Assembly (NCBI GenBank): GCA_947579665.1
Contig: OX388341.1
Location: forward strand, 6,004,752 to 6,068,751
DNA: 64,000 nt
Source: Sympetrum striolatum
Lineage: Eukaryota > Arthropoda > Insecta > Odonata > Libellulidae
Direction of reading: 5' to 3'
Shown: positions 44,965-56,588 of the stretch, piece by piece
Layout of the letters: every line of letters starts with the position of its first letter
Position numbering within the stretch: position 1 is the stretch's first letter
Translations under genes and position numbers: made by a program
The notes under the pieces: model-generated
The model's input: only the letters and a program-made list of their open reading frames with translations
Database searches by the model: none
Told to the model about the DNA's origin: nothing

Positions 44965-47900
44965 ATGGATTGTGATGGATTTTTATACTTTTCCAACAAT
45001 TCTTCCGGTTGTCTTGTCCTTATCAACGAGTCTTCGCAAGAGGGATTCAAATGTACCCAAACCAGGTAACTTAATGACGACTAATTCATATATTTTAGAT
45101 TTAGATATTTTACATTTTTAATGATCAATAATTCTTATCGTACAGTAAATGTTAATGGTAATTGGTAACTTAGTTTCCCTAATTCAATTTTCCGAGCACG
45201 TATTATCTGATTGAACGTCTTGTTCGGAATTTCAAGTGACTTCTGAGGTGATCTTCGGACGATTATTTATAATACCCTCAATCAAACATTTTATCTTCAG
45301 AAAGAATTCGATCACCACACACTTGAAAGGGTTTCGTTTATTTTTAATTAGTTAGCAACTACCCAATATGGATAAATTATAACCAGCATTGCGCATAATT
45401 AGAGTAGTGGCAATAATAATTAGCTGGCAGACTTAGATAATGATATGAGCATTCAATAAGGCAAACATAATATATGAGTTTTAATATATTGAATACATTT
45501 AAACGACTTTGGGAAGTAAAAAACAGTCAACTTGGAATTTCGGATGCTTGTGAAAGTAAGGATAATTGACATAAATATATTTTTAGAATGTAAAAAATTT
45601 CACTTATTTTGTAGAATAATAATCCTGACATGTGTCATCTCTGAAGTCAAAAAGTAAATAATTACATGATCTTAATGTTGGTTCCATGAGTCATACTTTT
45701 ATACATGTTATCCAAAAATAATGCTTATTCCTTATTTGTACGATGTCATTGATTTCCAAAGTTTAATGCAAATTCCTACAGAATGTTCTGTTTTAATTGT
45801 AAGCCTTGTGTTGGTAATATGTTTCATCATCGTTTATACATCTTTTTATATTCGGTGGACTTTATGGATGCGGACTAATTAGAAAGATCTCAATCTCAGA
45901 ATTATTCAGAATTAGGTTACGTTGCTGATTCTGCTCTAATAAATTGCGATTTTAAAGTTTTATTTAATTAGCTATAAAGAATAAAATCACGCTTTGTACT
46001 CCGAAATACACGAAATAAAACTTCCTCATCGTCACTTTTTCTCGAATCGTTTATAGAGAGCGAACGACCATAAATATTAGGACTGAAAATACCATATTAT
46101 AGAAGTAAGGGTTAATAAATTAATAGTTTTCATTTACCCCTATCTTGACTAGCTATGATTAATATTTATAGAAAGATGGCTGCATAATGTATTGCTATTC
46201 GCGAAGAGGGTTCAAAAAATAAAACAACTTCCTTTCATTTCCAGCTGTCGACTTCAGGTCAATGCCTTTTCCCTTTCGATCATAACGTGTACACTCGACT
46301 CCTTGGAAATGCTTTCGTTTTCATTCCGAAGCGTATACTTTCCGTTATTCCCGTTCAGTTCTTGTAAACAGAAAAGGAAAGTATGCGGCGAATTCTCTCT
46401 AGGCCGAATAATGTCTCGACCCTCGCTTGCATATCGCGTTCATTTCTCCAGAAATAGAGAGAGTTTCATTTCACATCGACCTTCAGTGTTTATTACGGCA
46501 GAATCCCTTTCCCTCCTGCGTCAGTAAATTCGGGTATTTTAGTATCACTTTCCATTATTATTTCATAACATCAAGGAATCAGTAACAATATAAATATCCG
46601 CAACATTGTTTTAGCAATCAGGAAAACAATTAAAAACGACATAAATGTTTTTGTGGAAGCTCTATATATTGCAAAACGATAAGGAGGTGATCCTTATTCG
46701 AAGAGGTGGTGATTCTCTGTAACTCCGGTATTTACAATTGCGCTAAACGAAACACATATTACTATAATTACAAAACATAATATTACTATAATGACAATGT
46801 GAGAATAACTGGCAAACACGATTCAGGTTTTCCTGAGGACATTCGCATTTGTCTTTAACGTTAAAATGGGGGCTAGAAAACAATTTTTCCATATTTCCTT
46901 ACGAATCTTTCCCCATAAAGTAAGCATAGAGCAATCTTTATCGCAGTTAGTGGATGGCTGAACCGCTATATATCGATGAAAGTAGGAAATACCTTAATAA
47001 AAGAGGTTTTATTTTCCCAATTTTTATTGAGTTCGATACCAGGCATTACGAAAACCTGCATAAGGTTGAAAGTAAACTTTCGTAAAACAACTTTTTAGGA
47101 CCTTTACGAACATCTGAAATTCTCTTTTTAAGTAGAAATCGCATATAATTTACCGTTTGTTTAAAGATATCGACTAAAATGCTCCTGGCTTCGACGCCAG
47201 CTCAGCTAAATTCTACCGGCAAAAACACATTGTGGTTGTTTTTGAATTTTATTAAATACACTTCCTAAGGAGATAATATTTTTGCCCTATTGATCTATTT
47301 CAAAAAATCATTGGAGCCGTACAAAAGCGATATGGGTCGCTGAGACAGTTTTAACTTAAGAAATTATAGAAAAGCTTTGTCCGAATATCAGAGAGGTGTA
47401 ACGTTTCGACATCTACTTTTTAATGTGAAGCTTATAATCAGTAAGCATGCAGATTTGAACGAAATTTTACTCGTGTTCAATATGTTTTCTTCCAACATAC
47501 TTTATTGACCTGGAAATTTAACTTTAGTACTCTCCCGCAGTAAAAGCCAAACTCAACTTACCCTCGGTTTTGATCTATTGAGAACTTTCATCTCATACGT
47601 TAGCAAAAGCTTACTTTTAGCGATGGTCATGAAGATTAAGGCTCACAGTCAAGAAGAAAAATTTTCTTTCAAGCATAGACATTTAATACTTTGATAAAAC
47701 ACGTGCTATTTGAAGTTGTCACATCTTTCTTAAAGGAGATAGTATATAAACCCTTCAATGGTAAGAATATCAATACGAGTAATAAGAATTATAGATTACA
47801 TTTCAGTAAAAGTGAGCCCAAATCAATGTAAGGCAACCAGTTACTTCAGAATTCACATTTCCGAGGTTTGACCGAGTTGGCTGCGGGCCATTGCCAAATC

Positions 47901-49713
47901 TAGGGTCGTTCGAGTTTAGGAAATATATCACTATTAAGCCATTTATCTTTCATTTTATAGCAGTTTTTATTTCCTTCGATATATTTCAATCCATCCTCGT
48001 GCCATTGTGTTTACAGGGGTATTCATTTAGTTTTATTTATATTCCTTGTGCCCTCGATTCAAATTTTCCTACTCCAACATTGGGTTCAGAAGTGTTGATT
48101 ACTTTTCCGAACATCGAAGAAGATCATCTTTAAATAACTCCATAGAATTAATTCTTCCTGCGATATTTGTCTTTGCCACCGGGAACTTTACTTTTAAAAT
48201 TATTCTCTTCTTGATATTTAGAGTGTCGTTACCATATATCATTCTCTACAGTGGTAATGAAAAAGTGGTTTAAAAATAATTGACACACAAATTTGAAAAT
48301 AACAGTTTCGAGTTCGTGCCCTACCCATTGCCGTAAATTCAATACTAAGATAATCTAAATTATTGGATGATTAATTATGTTGGTGTTTCTATTCATTACA
48401 GTTTGGAGAAAGTGAACATGCTCAAATTTCGATAAGGCTTTGCCTTATGACCGACTTTTCACAAATGCCAGTGACCACAGTCAACGGAAGAGGCTCCTGG
48501 GAAAATGGCCGGCTGGATCTCCATGTTAAGTAAATAGACAACACTTTCATATATTTATGATTATTTTTCAAATTTCATCATGTAATGGTGTTTCGAAATA
48601 TTGAAAAATTGTATTTGTAAAAAGAAAACATAAAGTTAAAATCCCCGTGCATTCTAATGAGAAAACGCATGAGCTCGGATTCAACAACCACCTTCGTCGC
48701 CAGGGGGACAGTTTGTTTACCGCGAAGAAATTTTACATTATTTTCATTTATTACTCCATAGTACTCATTAGTTTGCTTACAAAAGTATAACCGCGACCAA
48801 AATAGGAATCTTTCTTCAATTTACTTTCCTTTGGTACTTTCTCGATTTCGTACGGCCATTAATTGTAATTTAATTCTGCGGAAGAAAAAAGTTCAGCGAT
48901 CGATCAAAATGAACTTTGAGTGCATTTCTTATGAGAGACGATTCGAGTCGTCCAGAGTCGAACCAAAGATATTTCCAATAAATAAATATCAACATGTAAT
49001 AATACTCCTTTGAACGTTTAACGACTCCCAAAAATGTGTAATCCTATGACATCGGCCAGTTTATGAAATTACAGTTCGAAAATTTCTCCCATGCATTTCT
49101 TACGGGTGCAACTGACATCGGATAAATTAATATATTAAATGACAAATATATACACATCGGTGATTATTATATAATGATTGTGATTTTTACCACTCGGAAA
49201 CCTCTATGCAGAGTCCCGGGATTTTGAAAACAAAATGTGATACTTCCCAGAATCAGCGGAGGTATTGCAAAAATCCATAATGGAATAAATCTTAGGAATA
49301 TATTTTTTCTCACAATTATAATTTTTGTCCACAAGTTACAAAAACACAACCAGAATATGATAATTATTCGTCGAAACTGGTTGTGTTTCTGTTGCTGCTA
49401 GGCAAATATTAAACTTGTGGAAAAAGTACAATTTCGTAAGATTCTTACATATTTCTGTAGGTTAATAATATTGTTTTTTGGATGAATGATTATATTTACT
49501 TCCTATATTCATACATAATAATAAGATATGTTCTTAGATTGTAAGATTTATTTCCTCAATTTTCCTTCCATATCGAGGACTTCATGGTGCCATTTGAAAA
49601 CTAGGAGAACGCCCTCGAAGGCCAAGCGAAAGAAGAAGGCAGACGTGGCACAAAGCCTCCGGTTGCGGAATGCAACTGAGGTCCTTGTATTCGGCATCTG
49701 CGACACATCCTAG
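44965..49713 (+). CDS. Predicted four-exon gene, novel
   Basis: Four G+C-richer open segments with splice borders join in phase: 44,965-45,065 (ATG; acceptor TTATTCCAG just before), 46,245-46,380 (acceptor CATTTCCAG, donor GTATGC), 48,402-48,529 (acceptor CATTACAG, donor GTAAAT) and 49,578-49,713 (stop TAG). The product would be 166 residues. Landmarks are NNSSGCLVLINESS in exon 1, a hydrophobic LSIITCTLDSLEMLSFSF stretch in exon 2, ISIRLCLMTDF and GRGSWENGRLDLHV in exon 3, and a basic KAKRKKK run in exon 4. Exon 4 borders a LINE-like remnant, so it is the weakest. Introns 2 and 3 contain sequence shared with the 26-28 kb region. I recognise no domain. Without transcripts, chance cannot be excluded. 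Confidence 0.35.
46475..48285. repeat. Copy of the 26.5-27.4 kb segment inside the predicted gene
   Basis: 46,475-46,940 matches 26,482-26,945 closely, with long identical runs around GGAGGTGATCCTTATTCGAA. 48,030-48,285 matches 27,160-27,425. Between the matching ends this copy has about 1.1 kb and the other about 0.2 kb, so one had an insertion or the other a deletion. Segments just outside, where exons are predicted, do not match. Confidence 0.8.
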
Positions 49714-49719
49714 AAAACC

Positions 49720-49890
49720 CTTCTCCTCTGGCGTTACCGCATTCCTGCCTTAAAAGTGCGGGCGCTCCCAATAAGGATGATTTAGGACTTCAACATTGAG
49801 CACATCACCGGGGTTCTGTAGCACTATCGAGCCCAGGTAGCGAAACGGATGGAGAACCCGAGGGCGAACCCCTAAAGCATCACTTAACTT
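49720..49890 (-). pseudogene. Possible LINE RT remnant
   Basis: On the minus strand a short frame reads FRYLGSIVLQNPGDVLNVEV. This resembles the FxYLGS motif after the RT domain of LINEs. The rest is decayed. Low confidence. Confidence 0.35.
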
Positions 49891-49964
49891 CGATGAATAA
49901 AAAGTGGGGTTCTCCTTGGGTGGGTGACATTCTTTTGCTTCCGATCCAATCTATATTTTTAATT

Positions 49965-50385
49965 ATGTATACTAAATAAATTGTAAGGCCCAGACTTGTA
50001 TAGTGTACTATGACTTGAAATACGAATATAAAAAAACTAATGTACATATTACAAATATAAAAAAACTTTGCACCCTAAGGCGAAATAAGTATTGCAAAAT
50101 GTATAGCTTTCTTATGATGTATAAGGCGGGGCTTTGTATAATTAATATATTTTGTACCTTTTCATTGACATTATTTTGCTTACGATTGAATATATATTTT
50201 CGATTATGAATACTAAATAAATTGTAAGACCGGAACTTGTATACTGTACCACGACTTGAAATGTATGTATTATTGATATAAATATCTTTGCGCCCTTAGC
50301 CAAAATAAGTATTGCAGAATGTATAGCTGTTGTCATTCTTATGATGTGTAAGGTGTATGTATAACTTATATATTTTGTAGCATTT
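49965..50385. repeat. Two-copy diverged tandem repeat, about 240 bp
   Basis: Copies at about 49,965-50,160 and 50,205-50,385 share ACTAAATAAATTGTAAG, ACTTGTATA-GTAC-GACTTGAAAT and AAAATAAGTATTGCA-AATG-TATAGCT phrases. Noncoding. It abuts the large minisatellite. Confidence 0.65.
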
Positions 50386-50519
50386 CATTTTTTCCTAGTA
50401 TTATCCTTGAGATTTCTTAGTGTCATAATTGGAAAAGAGAATGTAGTAAAAAGGATAGAGGGCTGGGAGTGAGTGCATATGGAATGGGTTGGACATAGGG
50501 TTTGAAGTCAGGGAGAAAT

Positions 50520-53150
50520 GGGATGGGAGTGAGTGGGTTAGAGGGTGGAATGGGAGTAGGGGGGGTAGAGGGTGGGATGGGAGTGGGCGGGGTAGAGGGT
50601 GGGATAGGAGTGGGCGGGGTAGAGGGTGGGATGGGAGTGGGCGGGGTAGAGGGTGGGATGGGAGTGGGTGGGTTAGATGGTGGGTTGGGAGTAGGCGGGG
50701 AAGAGGGTGGGATGGGAGTGGGCGGGGTAGAGGGTGGGATGGGAGTGGGCGGGGTTGAGGGTGGGATGGGAGTAGGCGGGGTAGAGGGTGGGATGGGAGT
50801 GGGGGTGGTTGAGGGTGGGATGGGAGTGGGTGGGTTAGATGGTGGGTTGGGAGTAGGCGGGGCAGAGGGTGGGATAGGAGTGGGCGGGGTAGAGGGTGGG
50901 ATGGGAGTGGGCGGGGTAGAGGGTGGGATGGGAGTGGGCGGGGTAGAGGGTGGGATGGGAGTGGGTGGGTTAGATGGTGGGTTGGGAGTAGGCGGGGAAG
51001 AGGGTGGGATGGGAGTGGGCGGGGTAGAGGGTGGGATGGGAGTGGGCGGGGTTGAGGGTGGGATGGGAGTGGGTGGGTTAGATGGTGGGATGGGAGTAGG
51101 GGGGGTAGAGGGTGGGATGGGAGTAGGGGGGTAGAGGGTGGGATGGGAGTAGGGGGGGTAGAGGGTGGGATGGGAGTAGGGTGGGATGGGAGTGGGCGGG
51201 GTTGAGGGTGGGATGGGAGTAGGGGGGGTAGAGGGTGGGATGGGAGTAGGGGGGGAGGGTGGGATGGGAGTGGGCGGGGTTAGAGGGTGGGATGGGAGTA
51301 GGGGGGGGTAGAGGGTGGGATGGGAGTAGGGGGGGTTAAGGGTGGGATGGGAGTAGGGGGGGTAGAGGGTGGGATGGGAGTGGGTGGGTTAGAGGGTGGG
51401 ATGGGAGTGGGTGGGTTATAGGGTGGGATGGGAGTAGGGGGGGTAGAGCGTGGGATGGGAGTGGGCGGGGTTGAGGGTGGGATGGGAGTGGGTGGGTTAG
51501 AGGGTGGGATGGGAGCAGGCGGGGTAGAGGGTGGGATGGGAGCAGGCGGGTTAGAGGGTGGGATGGGAGTGGGCGGGGTAGAGGGTGGGATGGGAGTAGG
51601 GGGGGTAGAGGGTGGGATGGGAGTAGGGTGGGATGGGAGTGGGCGAGGTTGAGGGTGGGATGGGAGTGGGCGGGGTTGAGGGTGGGATGGGAGTAGGGGG
51701 GTAGAGGGTGGGATGGGAGTGGGCGGGGTTGAGGGTGGGATGGGAGTGGGTGGGTAGGAGGGTGGGGTGGGAGTAGGCGGGGTAGAGGGTGGGATGGGAG
51801 TGGGTGGGTTAGAGGGTGGGATGGGAGTGGGCGGGGTTGTGGGTGGGATGGGAGTGGGTGGGTTAGAGGGTGGGATGGGAGTAGGGGGGGTAGAGGGTGG
51901 GATGGGAGTAGGGGGGGTAGAGGGTGGGATGGGAGTAGGGGGGGTAGAGGGTGGGATGGGAGTAGGGGGGGTAGAGGGTGGGATGGGAGTAGGGGGGGTA
52001 GAAGGTGGGATGGGAGTGGGTGGGTTAGAGGGTGGGATGGGAGTGGGTGGGTTATAGGGTGGGATGGGAGAAGGGGGGGTAGAGGGTGGGATGGGAGTGG
52101 GCGGGGTAGAGGGTGGGATGGGAGTAGGGGGGGTAGAGGGTGGGATGGGAGTAGGCGGGGCAGAGGGTGGGATGGGAGTGGGCGGGGTAGAGGGTGGGAT
52201 GGGAGTAGGGGGGTAGAGGGTGGGATGGGAGTAGGGGGGGTAGAGGGTGGGATGGGAGTAGGGGGGGTAGAGGGTGGGATGGGAGTAGGGGGGGTAGAGG
52301 GTGGAATGGGAGTAGGGGGGGTAGAGGGTGGGATGGGAGTAGGGGGGGTAGAGGGTGGGATGGGAGTAGGCGGGGCAGAGGGTGGGATAGGAGTGGGCGG
52401 GGTAGAGGGTGGGATGGGAGTGGGCGGGGTAGAGGGTGGGATGGGAGTGGGCGGGGTAGAGGGTGGGATGGGAGTGGGTGGGTTAGATGGTGGGTTGGGA
52501 GTAGGCGGGGCAGAGGGTGGGATGGGAGTGGGCGGGGTTGAGGGTGGGATGGGAGTGGGTGGGTTAGAGGGTGGGATGGGAGTAGGGGGGGTAGAGGGTG
52601 GGATGGGAGTGGGCGGGGTAGAGGGTGGGATGGGAGTGGGTGGGTTATAGGGTGGAATGGGAGTAGGCGGGGTAGAGGGTGGGATGGGATTAGGGGTGGT
52701 AGAGGGTGGGATGGGAGTGGGTGGGTTAGAGGGTGGGATGGGAGTGGGTGGGTTATAGGGTGGGATGGGAGTAGGGGGGGTAGAGGGTGGGATGGAAGTA
52801 GGGGGGGTAGAGGGTGGGATGGGAGTGGGTGGGTTATAGGGTGGGATGGGAGTAGGGAGGGTAGAGGATGGGATGGGAGTGGGCGGGGTAGAGGGTGGGA
52901 TGGGAGTGGGCGGTGTAGAGGGTGGGATGGGATTGGTTGGGTTAGAGGGCGGGATAGGAGTAGGCGGGGTAGAGGGTGGGATGGGAGTGGGTGAATTAGA
53001 GGGTGGGAGGAGAGTGGGTGATTTAGAGGGTTGGATGGGAGTGGGTGGGTTAGAGGGTGGGATGGGAGTGGGCGGGGTAGAGGGCGGGATGGGAGTGGGT
53101 GGGGTAGAGGGTGGGATGGGCGTGGGATGGAAGTGGGCGGGATGGGAGTC
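50520..53150 (+). repeat. 27-bp minisatellite array, about 2.6 kb
   Basis: The consensus unit is ATGGGAGTGGGCGGGG followed by TAGAGGGTGGG (27 bp). That gives about 95 copies with variants at a few positions (GGGCGGGGTAG, GGGTGGGTTAG, AGGGGGGGTAG). Some variants are arranged in higher-order blocks; for example the run ending GGGTTAGATGGTGGGTTGGG recurs four times. Because 27 is divisible by 3, long Gly-rich frames appear on the plus strand; these are not genes. The G-rich strand should form G-quadruplexes. Related short blocks lie at 24.5-25.2 kb. Confidence 0.95.
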
Positions 53151-53511
53151 GGCTGGTTATAGGGAAGACATCAAATGGAGCTGAGGTTGAAGCATTGTGT
53201 GCACATTGTCGTCCAAATTATAATTTTAATTAATACATTAAGAAATTATGGGAAACTGTTCTTTGAAACTGCTTGCAGAGAGGAATGAGGTTCACTAGGC
53301 AGAATGAGGAGTGAGGTATTTTGTCATTGTGGGCTGGTTATAGGGAAGACATCAAATGGAGCTGAGGTTGAAGCATTGTGTGCACATTGTCGTCCAAATT
53401 ATAATTTTAATTAATACATTAAGAAATTATGGGAAACTGTTCTTTGAAACTGCTTGCAGAGAGGAATGAGGTTCACTAGGCAGAATGAGGAGTGAGGTAT
53501 TTTGTCATTGC
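53151..53511. repeat. Perfect 181-bp tandem duplication
   Basis: 53,151-53,331 and 53,332-53,511 are identical by eye over about 178 bp, directly at the end of the minisatellite. The lack of divergence means it is very recent, or an assembly artefact. Confidence 0.9.
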
Positions 53512-53824
53512 TTTCCTCTCTGAGCCGGAATGCTATAAGTGGAATATGTCCATGCAAGAGAAGCACAATGACTCTATAAGTAACACTCCTCTTCGCATTC
53601 CGTAAAGAGAGACCTTGATTAGTGCAATTATTCACTCATACCTCAGTAGCTTACATTTAATCACAGCCATGATCAAGACAGTGGCTAAAGTAAACGAAAG
53701 ATACATTTTCTCTGTCATCTACAAAAATGACAAATGAAAATATTCGATTCATCCGAGTATGATAGCAGGAACCATCAGGGTATAAATGATGCTAACAGTA
53801 TTAAATATAAATTACTTTTTAATA

Positions 53825-54190
53825 TATATTCGCGTCAACAGAATCAAAAGCTTTACTAAAGTCCACTAAGGATGGTTAGTTACTATTATCCATCGATTTA
53901 CGAATATCATCAATACTTTTAACTAAGTCTGTGGCGGTGCCATGCGACTTCCGGAAACCTGATTGTGAGCAGTCAAGAATCGAATTTTCATGTGGATATT
54001 CAGTTATTTGATGATGCGCGGGTTTTTCGAGGACTTTTAATGAAATCGGGAGGAAACTGATGGGTCGAAGATCATCAGAATTCTATTTACAGCTAGGAAA
54101 CACGCCCGACATTTGTGAAACAGTTCCGTAACAAACCAGAGAAACACTTGAGCTGTTTGCGAAACATTCAGAGATAAAGCTGCACAGCTG
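53825..54190 (-). pseudogene. LINE reverse transcriptase fragment
   Basis: The minus strand reads SDDLRPISFLPISLKVLEK, then QSGFRKSHGTATDLVKSIDD, then LVDFSKAFDSVDA. These are RT motifs (RPIS..P..K..E, Q.GFR....T, D.SKAFDSV) of a jockey/CR1-like LINE. One stop interrupts the last block. It lies next to the Tigger fragment. Confidence 0.8.
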
Positions 54191-54194
54191 ATTT

Positions 54195-55008
54195 TTAATT
54201 ACGTGTGATCTCCGTTGTCAAAGAAGAGGGCAATCCTGCTGCTGCCCGTAAGTTTGGCCTGCATCGCAAGAGTATTCAAGAATGGATACATATGAAAGAG
54301 AAATTGAAGGTTGCAAACAGAAGTTCGCGCTTATTCCCTCGTATTGGAAGACATCCCATCATGCAGTTCAGTGCAGTGTATTTTGAAGAGTTAAGGAATG
54401 ACGGGTGGGCAAGCGATGTTACAGTTAAAAGCTAGATATATCGCCAGAAAGAACAACATCCCAGCAACACAGTTCAAAGCCAGCGTGCGGTGGGTCGTTC
54501 GGTTCATGAGGCGCAACAACTGGTAATTCGCAGACGGACTTCGCTATGCCAGACGTTGCAAGAGATTACACAGACAAGTTAATTGAGTTTCACAAATTCA
54601 TCATTCGTCAGCGGAAGCAACAACAGTATACATTTTCACGAAATGAAAACGCAGAGCGCGACATGCCGCGTAATACGACCGTGGAAGCAAGAGGCGCAAG
54701 CAGCGTTCAGGTGAAATCTTCTGAAGCAGAGAAGCAGCGATGTACGCCAATGAGATTAACGCTGGTGGTAGGAAATTACCGCCAAATGAGATATTTAAAT
54801 AAAAAACTTTGCCAAAAAAATAATCATTCCCAAAGGAAATTATCGTGTGATGTCAAGAAAAAGGCTGGATGGATGGAAATTTAACGAAGGATTGTTTTTG
54901 TTGGAAACGAGACCTGGCGCAATTCTACGCAAACGATCGCTGCTTGTCCCTACCTACTCATTACCAGTCCGAAATGCTACCGCATCAGCTAGGGACCTGG
55001 ACAGTTTT
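54195..55008 (+). pseudogene. Tigger/pogo-like transposase, N-terminal and DDE part
   Basis: An N-terminal helix-turn-helix (VVKEEGNPAAARKFGLHRKS) is followed by a CENP-B-like region (KASVRWVVRFMRRNN), then DYTDKLIEFHKFIIRQRKQ, then the DDE_1 domain with DMPRNTTVEARGASSV and SSEAEKQRCT. There are at least three frameshifts or stops. It ends near RKRSLLV with LDSF at 55,008. The protein continues at 62,525 after the Harbinger insertion. Dead copy. Confidence 0.85.
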
Positions 55009-55851
55009 AAGGTGGAATTCCAATGCGACGACTGTTACGACTGGAGCCGTACTGCTGTAGCCGCGCGACTGTAAATAAGACACTTTGTAGGTAAATGAAC
55101 GGAGCCCTTTCCAATGCCGCGTCTGGAGCCGCGCGATTGAAGCGACTCCAGTGAGACGATCTGAGCCACAGGGAGAGTCTACCAGCAGAAAAGTGAAGCC
55201 AAAAATAACACAACCCGCAGAGCACTGGGTTGCACTTTTCTCCAGCTCCCCTTTAACTACATGTATTTTTGGGGTTTTATTTTCCTCTCATACGGGACTC
55301 AGGAGCTTGTCTATCCAATGAAATGGACTCAGATAGTTTAAATGAACCTTTCACTTAACGATCATGTTCGATTTTTTTCTCTAAGTCCTCTTGATTCCTT
55401 TTATTATGGAAAATAAAACATGCCTGCAATGTAAACTTCTCGGATGCCGGTGTCGTCTGCTAGAGCGGTATAGAAAACGAATCATCTGCCAACCTCCCGC
55501 AAACTCTATTAAAACCTCGTTGATTATTATAATGTTAATTTTATACATATTATAATGCGTTAATTCGTGTTAGTTTTTAATTGATCAATACCAAGTACGG
55601 CATAAAATTCCTTAACAGTCGTTTACCGCAATGAAATAAAGCTACTCTATAATACATTATAATAGCTTATCAGGGTGATTAGAGATTTTCCGCTTGAGCA
55701 AATGTTTGTTCTAATTCATAATTGGGGCTCAATGCATTAAAAGTTGTCAAAATGACGAATACGAGAACTTGTATACCATGAAAGACCTGCAGGTGCAGCC
55801 GAGAGCACAATGAAATGTACATTAAAACGCTGTGGATTAATACTGACGTTC

Positions 55852-56319
55852 TGTCGTAGTGCTGGCTACGACTGGTTCTCGTGAGGGAATGAATAGCAAA
55901 ACAGTTACGTTCATACTCTATTTATTTTTCATATATGGCATATACCGAGCAAAGGGGCGCCCTTAGCGTTGACCGGATGAGCGGGTGCGTGGGCAAAGAG
56001 TGGCCGCTGAGGGCTCTGGGTGCGGGTGCTTCCACCAAGTTCTTCCAGGCGTTCCGCACGTCCCCTCACGAGGACTAAACGGTCAACCGTCGGCGCACCC
56101 TACACTTGTCTTCCGTACGTCCCCTTGCGAGGACTAAACGGTCGATCAGCTGATTGGAATGTCCCTTTTCCACACTTTGGCCACTCCTTATATACGGAAA
56201 CAGGGCGGAGGTGGGAGATGGTGTAACTGCCCCCGAAGCCACCCCCTGTACCCTGTGACCCGACTGGGAGTGGGGCTACCGGAACCTCCCACGCTCTCGT
56301 CCCAACCCAGATGCACTCA
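55852..56319 (-). mobile_element. Long terminal repeat (3' LTR of the minus-strand element)
   Basis: 468 bp. On the plus strand it begins TGTCGTAGTG and ends GATGCACTCA, so in the sense strand it is TG...CA. It differs from the other LTR at about six positions by eye. It contains a TATATAAGG-type promoter motif in the minus orientation and two internal repeats around CGAGGACTAAACGGTC. Preceded by CGTTC (55,847-55,851), the target duplication. Confidence 0.92.
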
Positions 56320-56588
56320 CCCCCTCAGCAAACTAGACCACGGGGTGGAAGGAGAGGACGCAATACAAATGTTACACAAAAAAAGGCACAAAAAAAAACA
56401 AAATAAAAGGCAAAAAATCTAATAAAAGGAACAAATATCTACAGAAAAGCAAAATAAAAACATACAGAGTATCCATTAGGCTCTTCCGTAAATAATATCA
56501 GTGTCCTTTAAATTCACTAAGTTCATTCACTCTCACATCACTAAAAAACTACTAACCTTAATCAAAAATAAATTTCACTTTACTTCTT

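Noticed and set aside
50489..53184. Long Gly-rich open frames (up to 210 codons) on the plus strand
   Set aside because: They follow exactly from the 27-bp satellite period; there is no start context, splice structure or non-repetitive domain.
56020..56422. Frames duplicated at 56,020-56,422 and 59,116-59,473
   Set aside because: They lie in the two LTRs; noncoding repeats.
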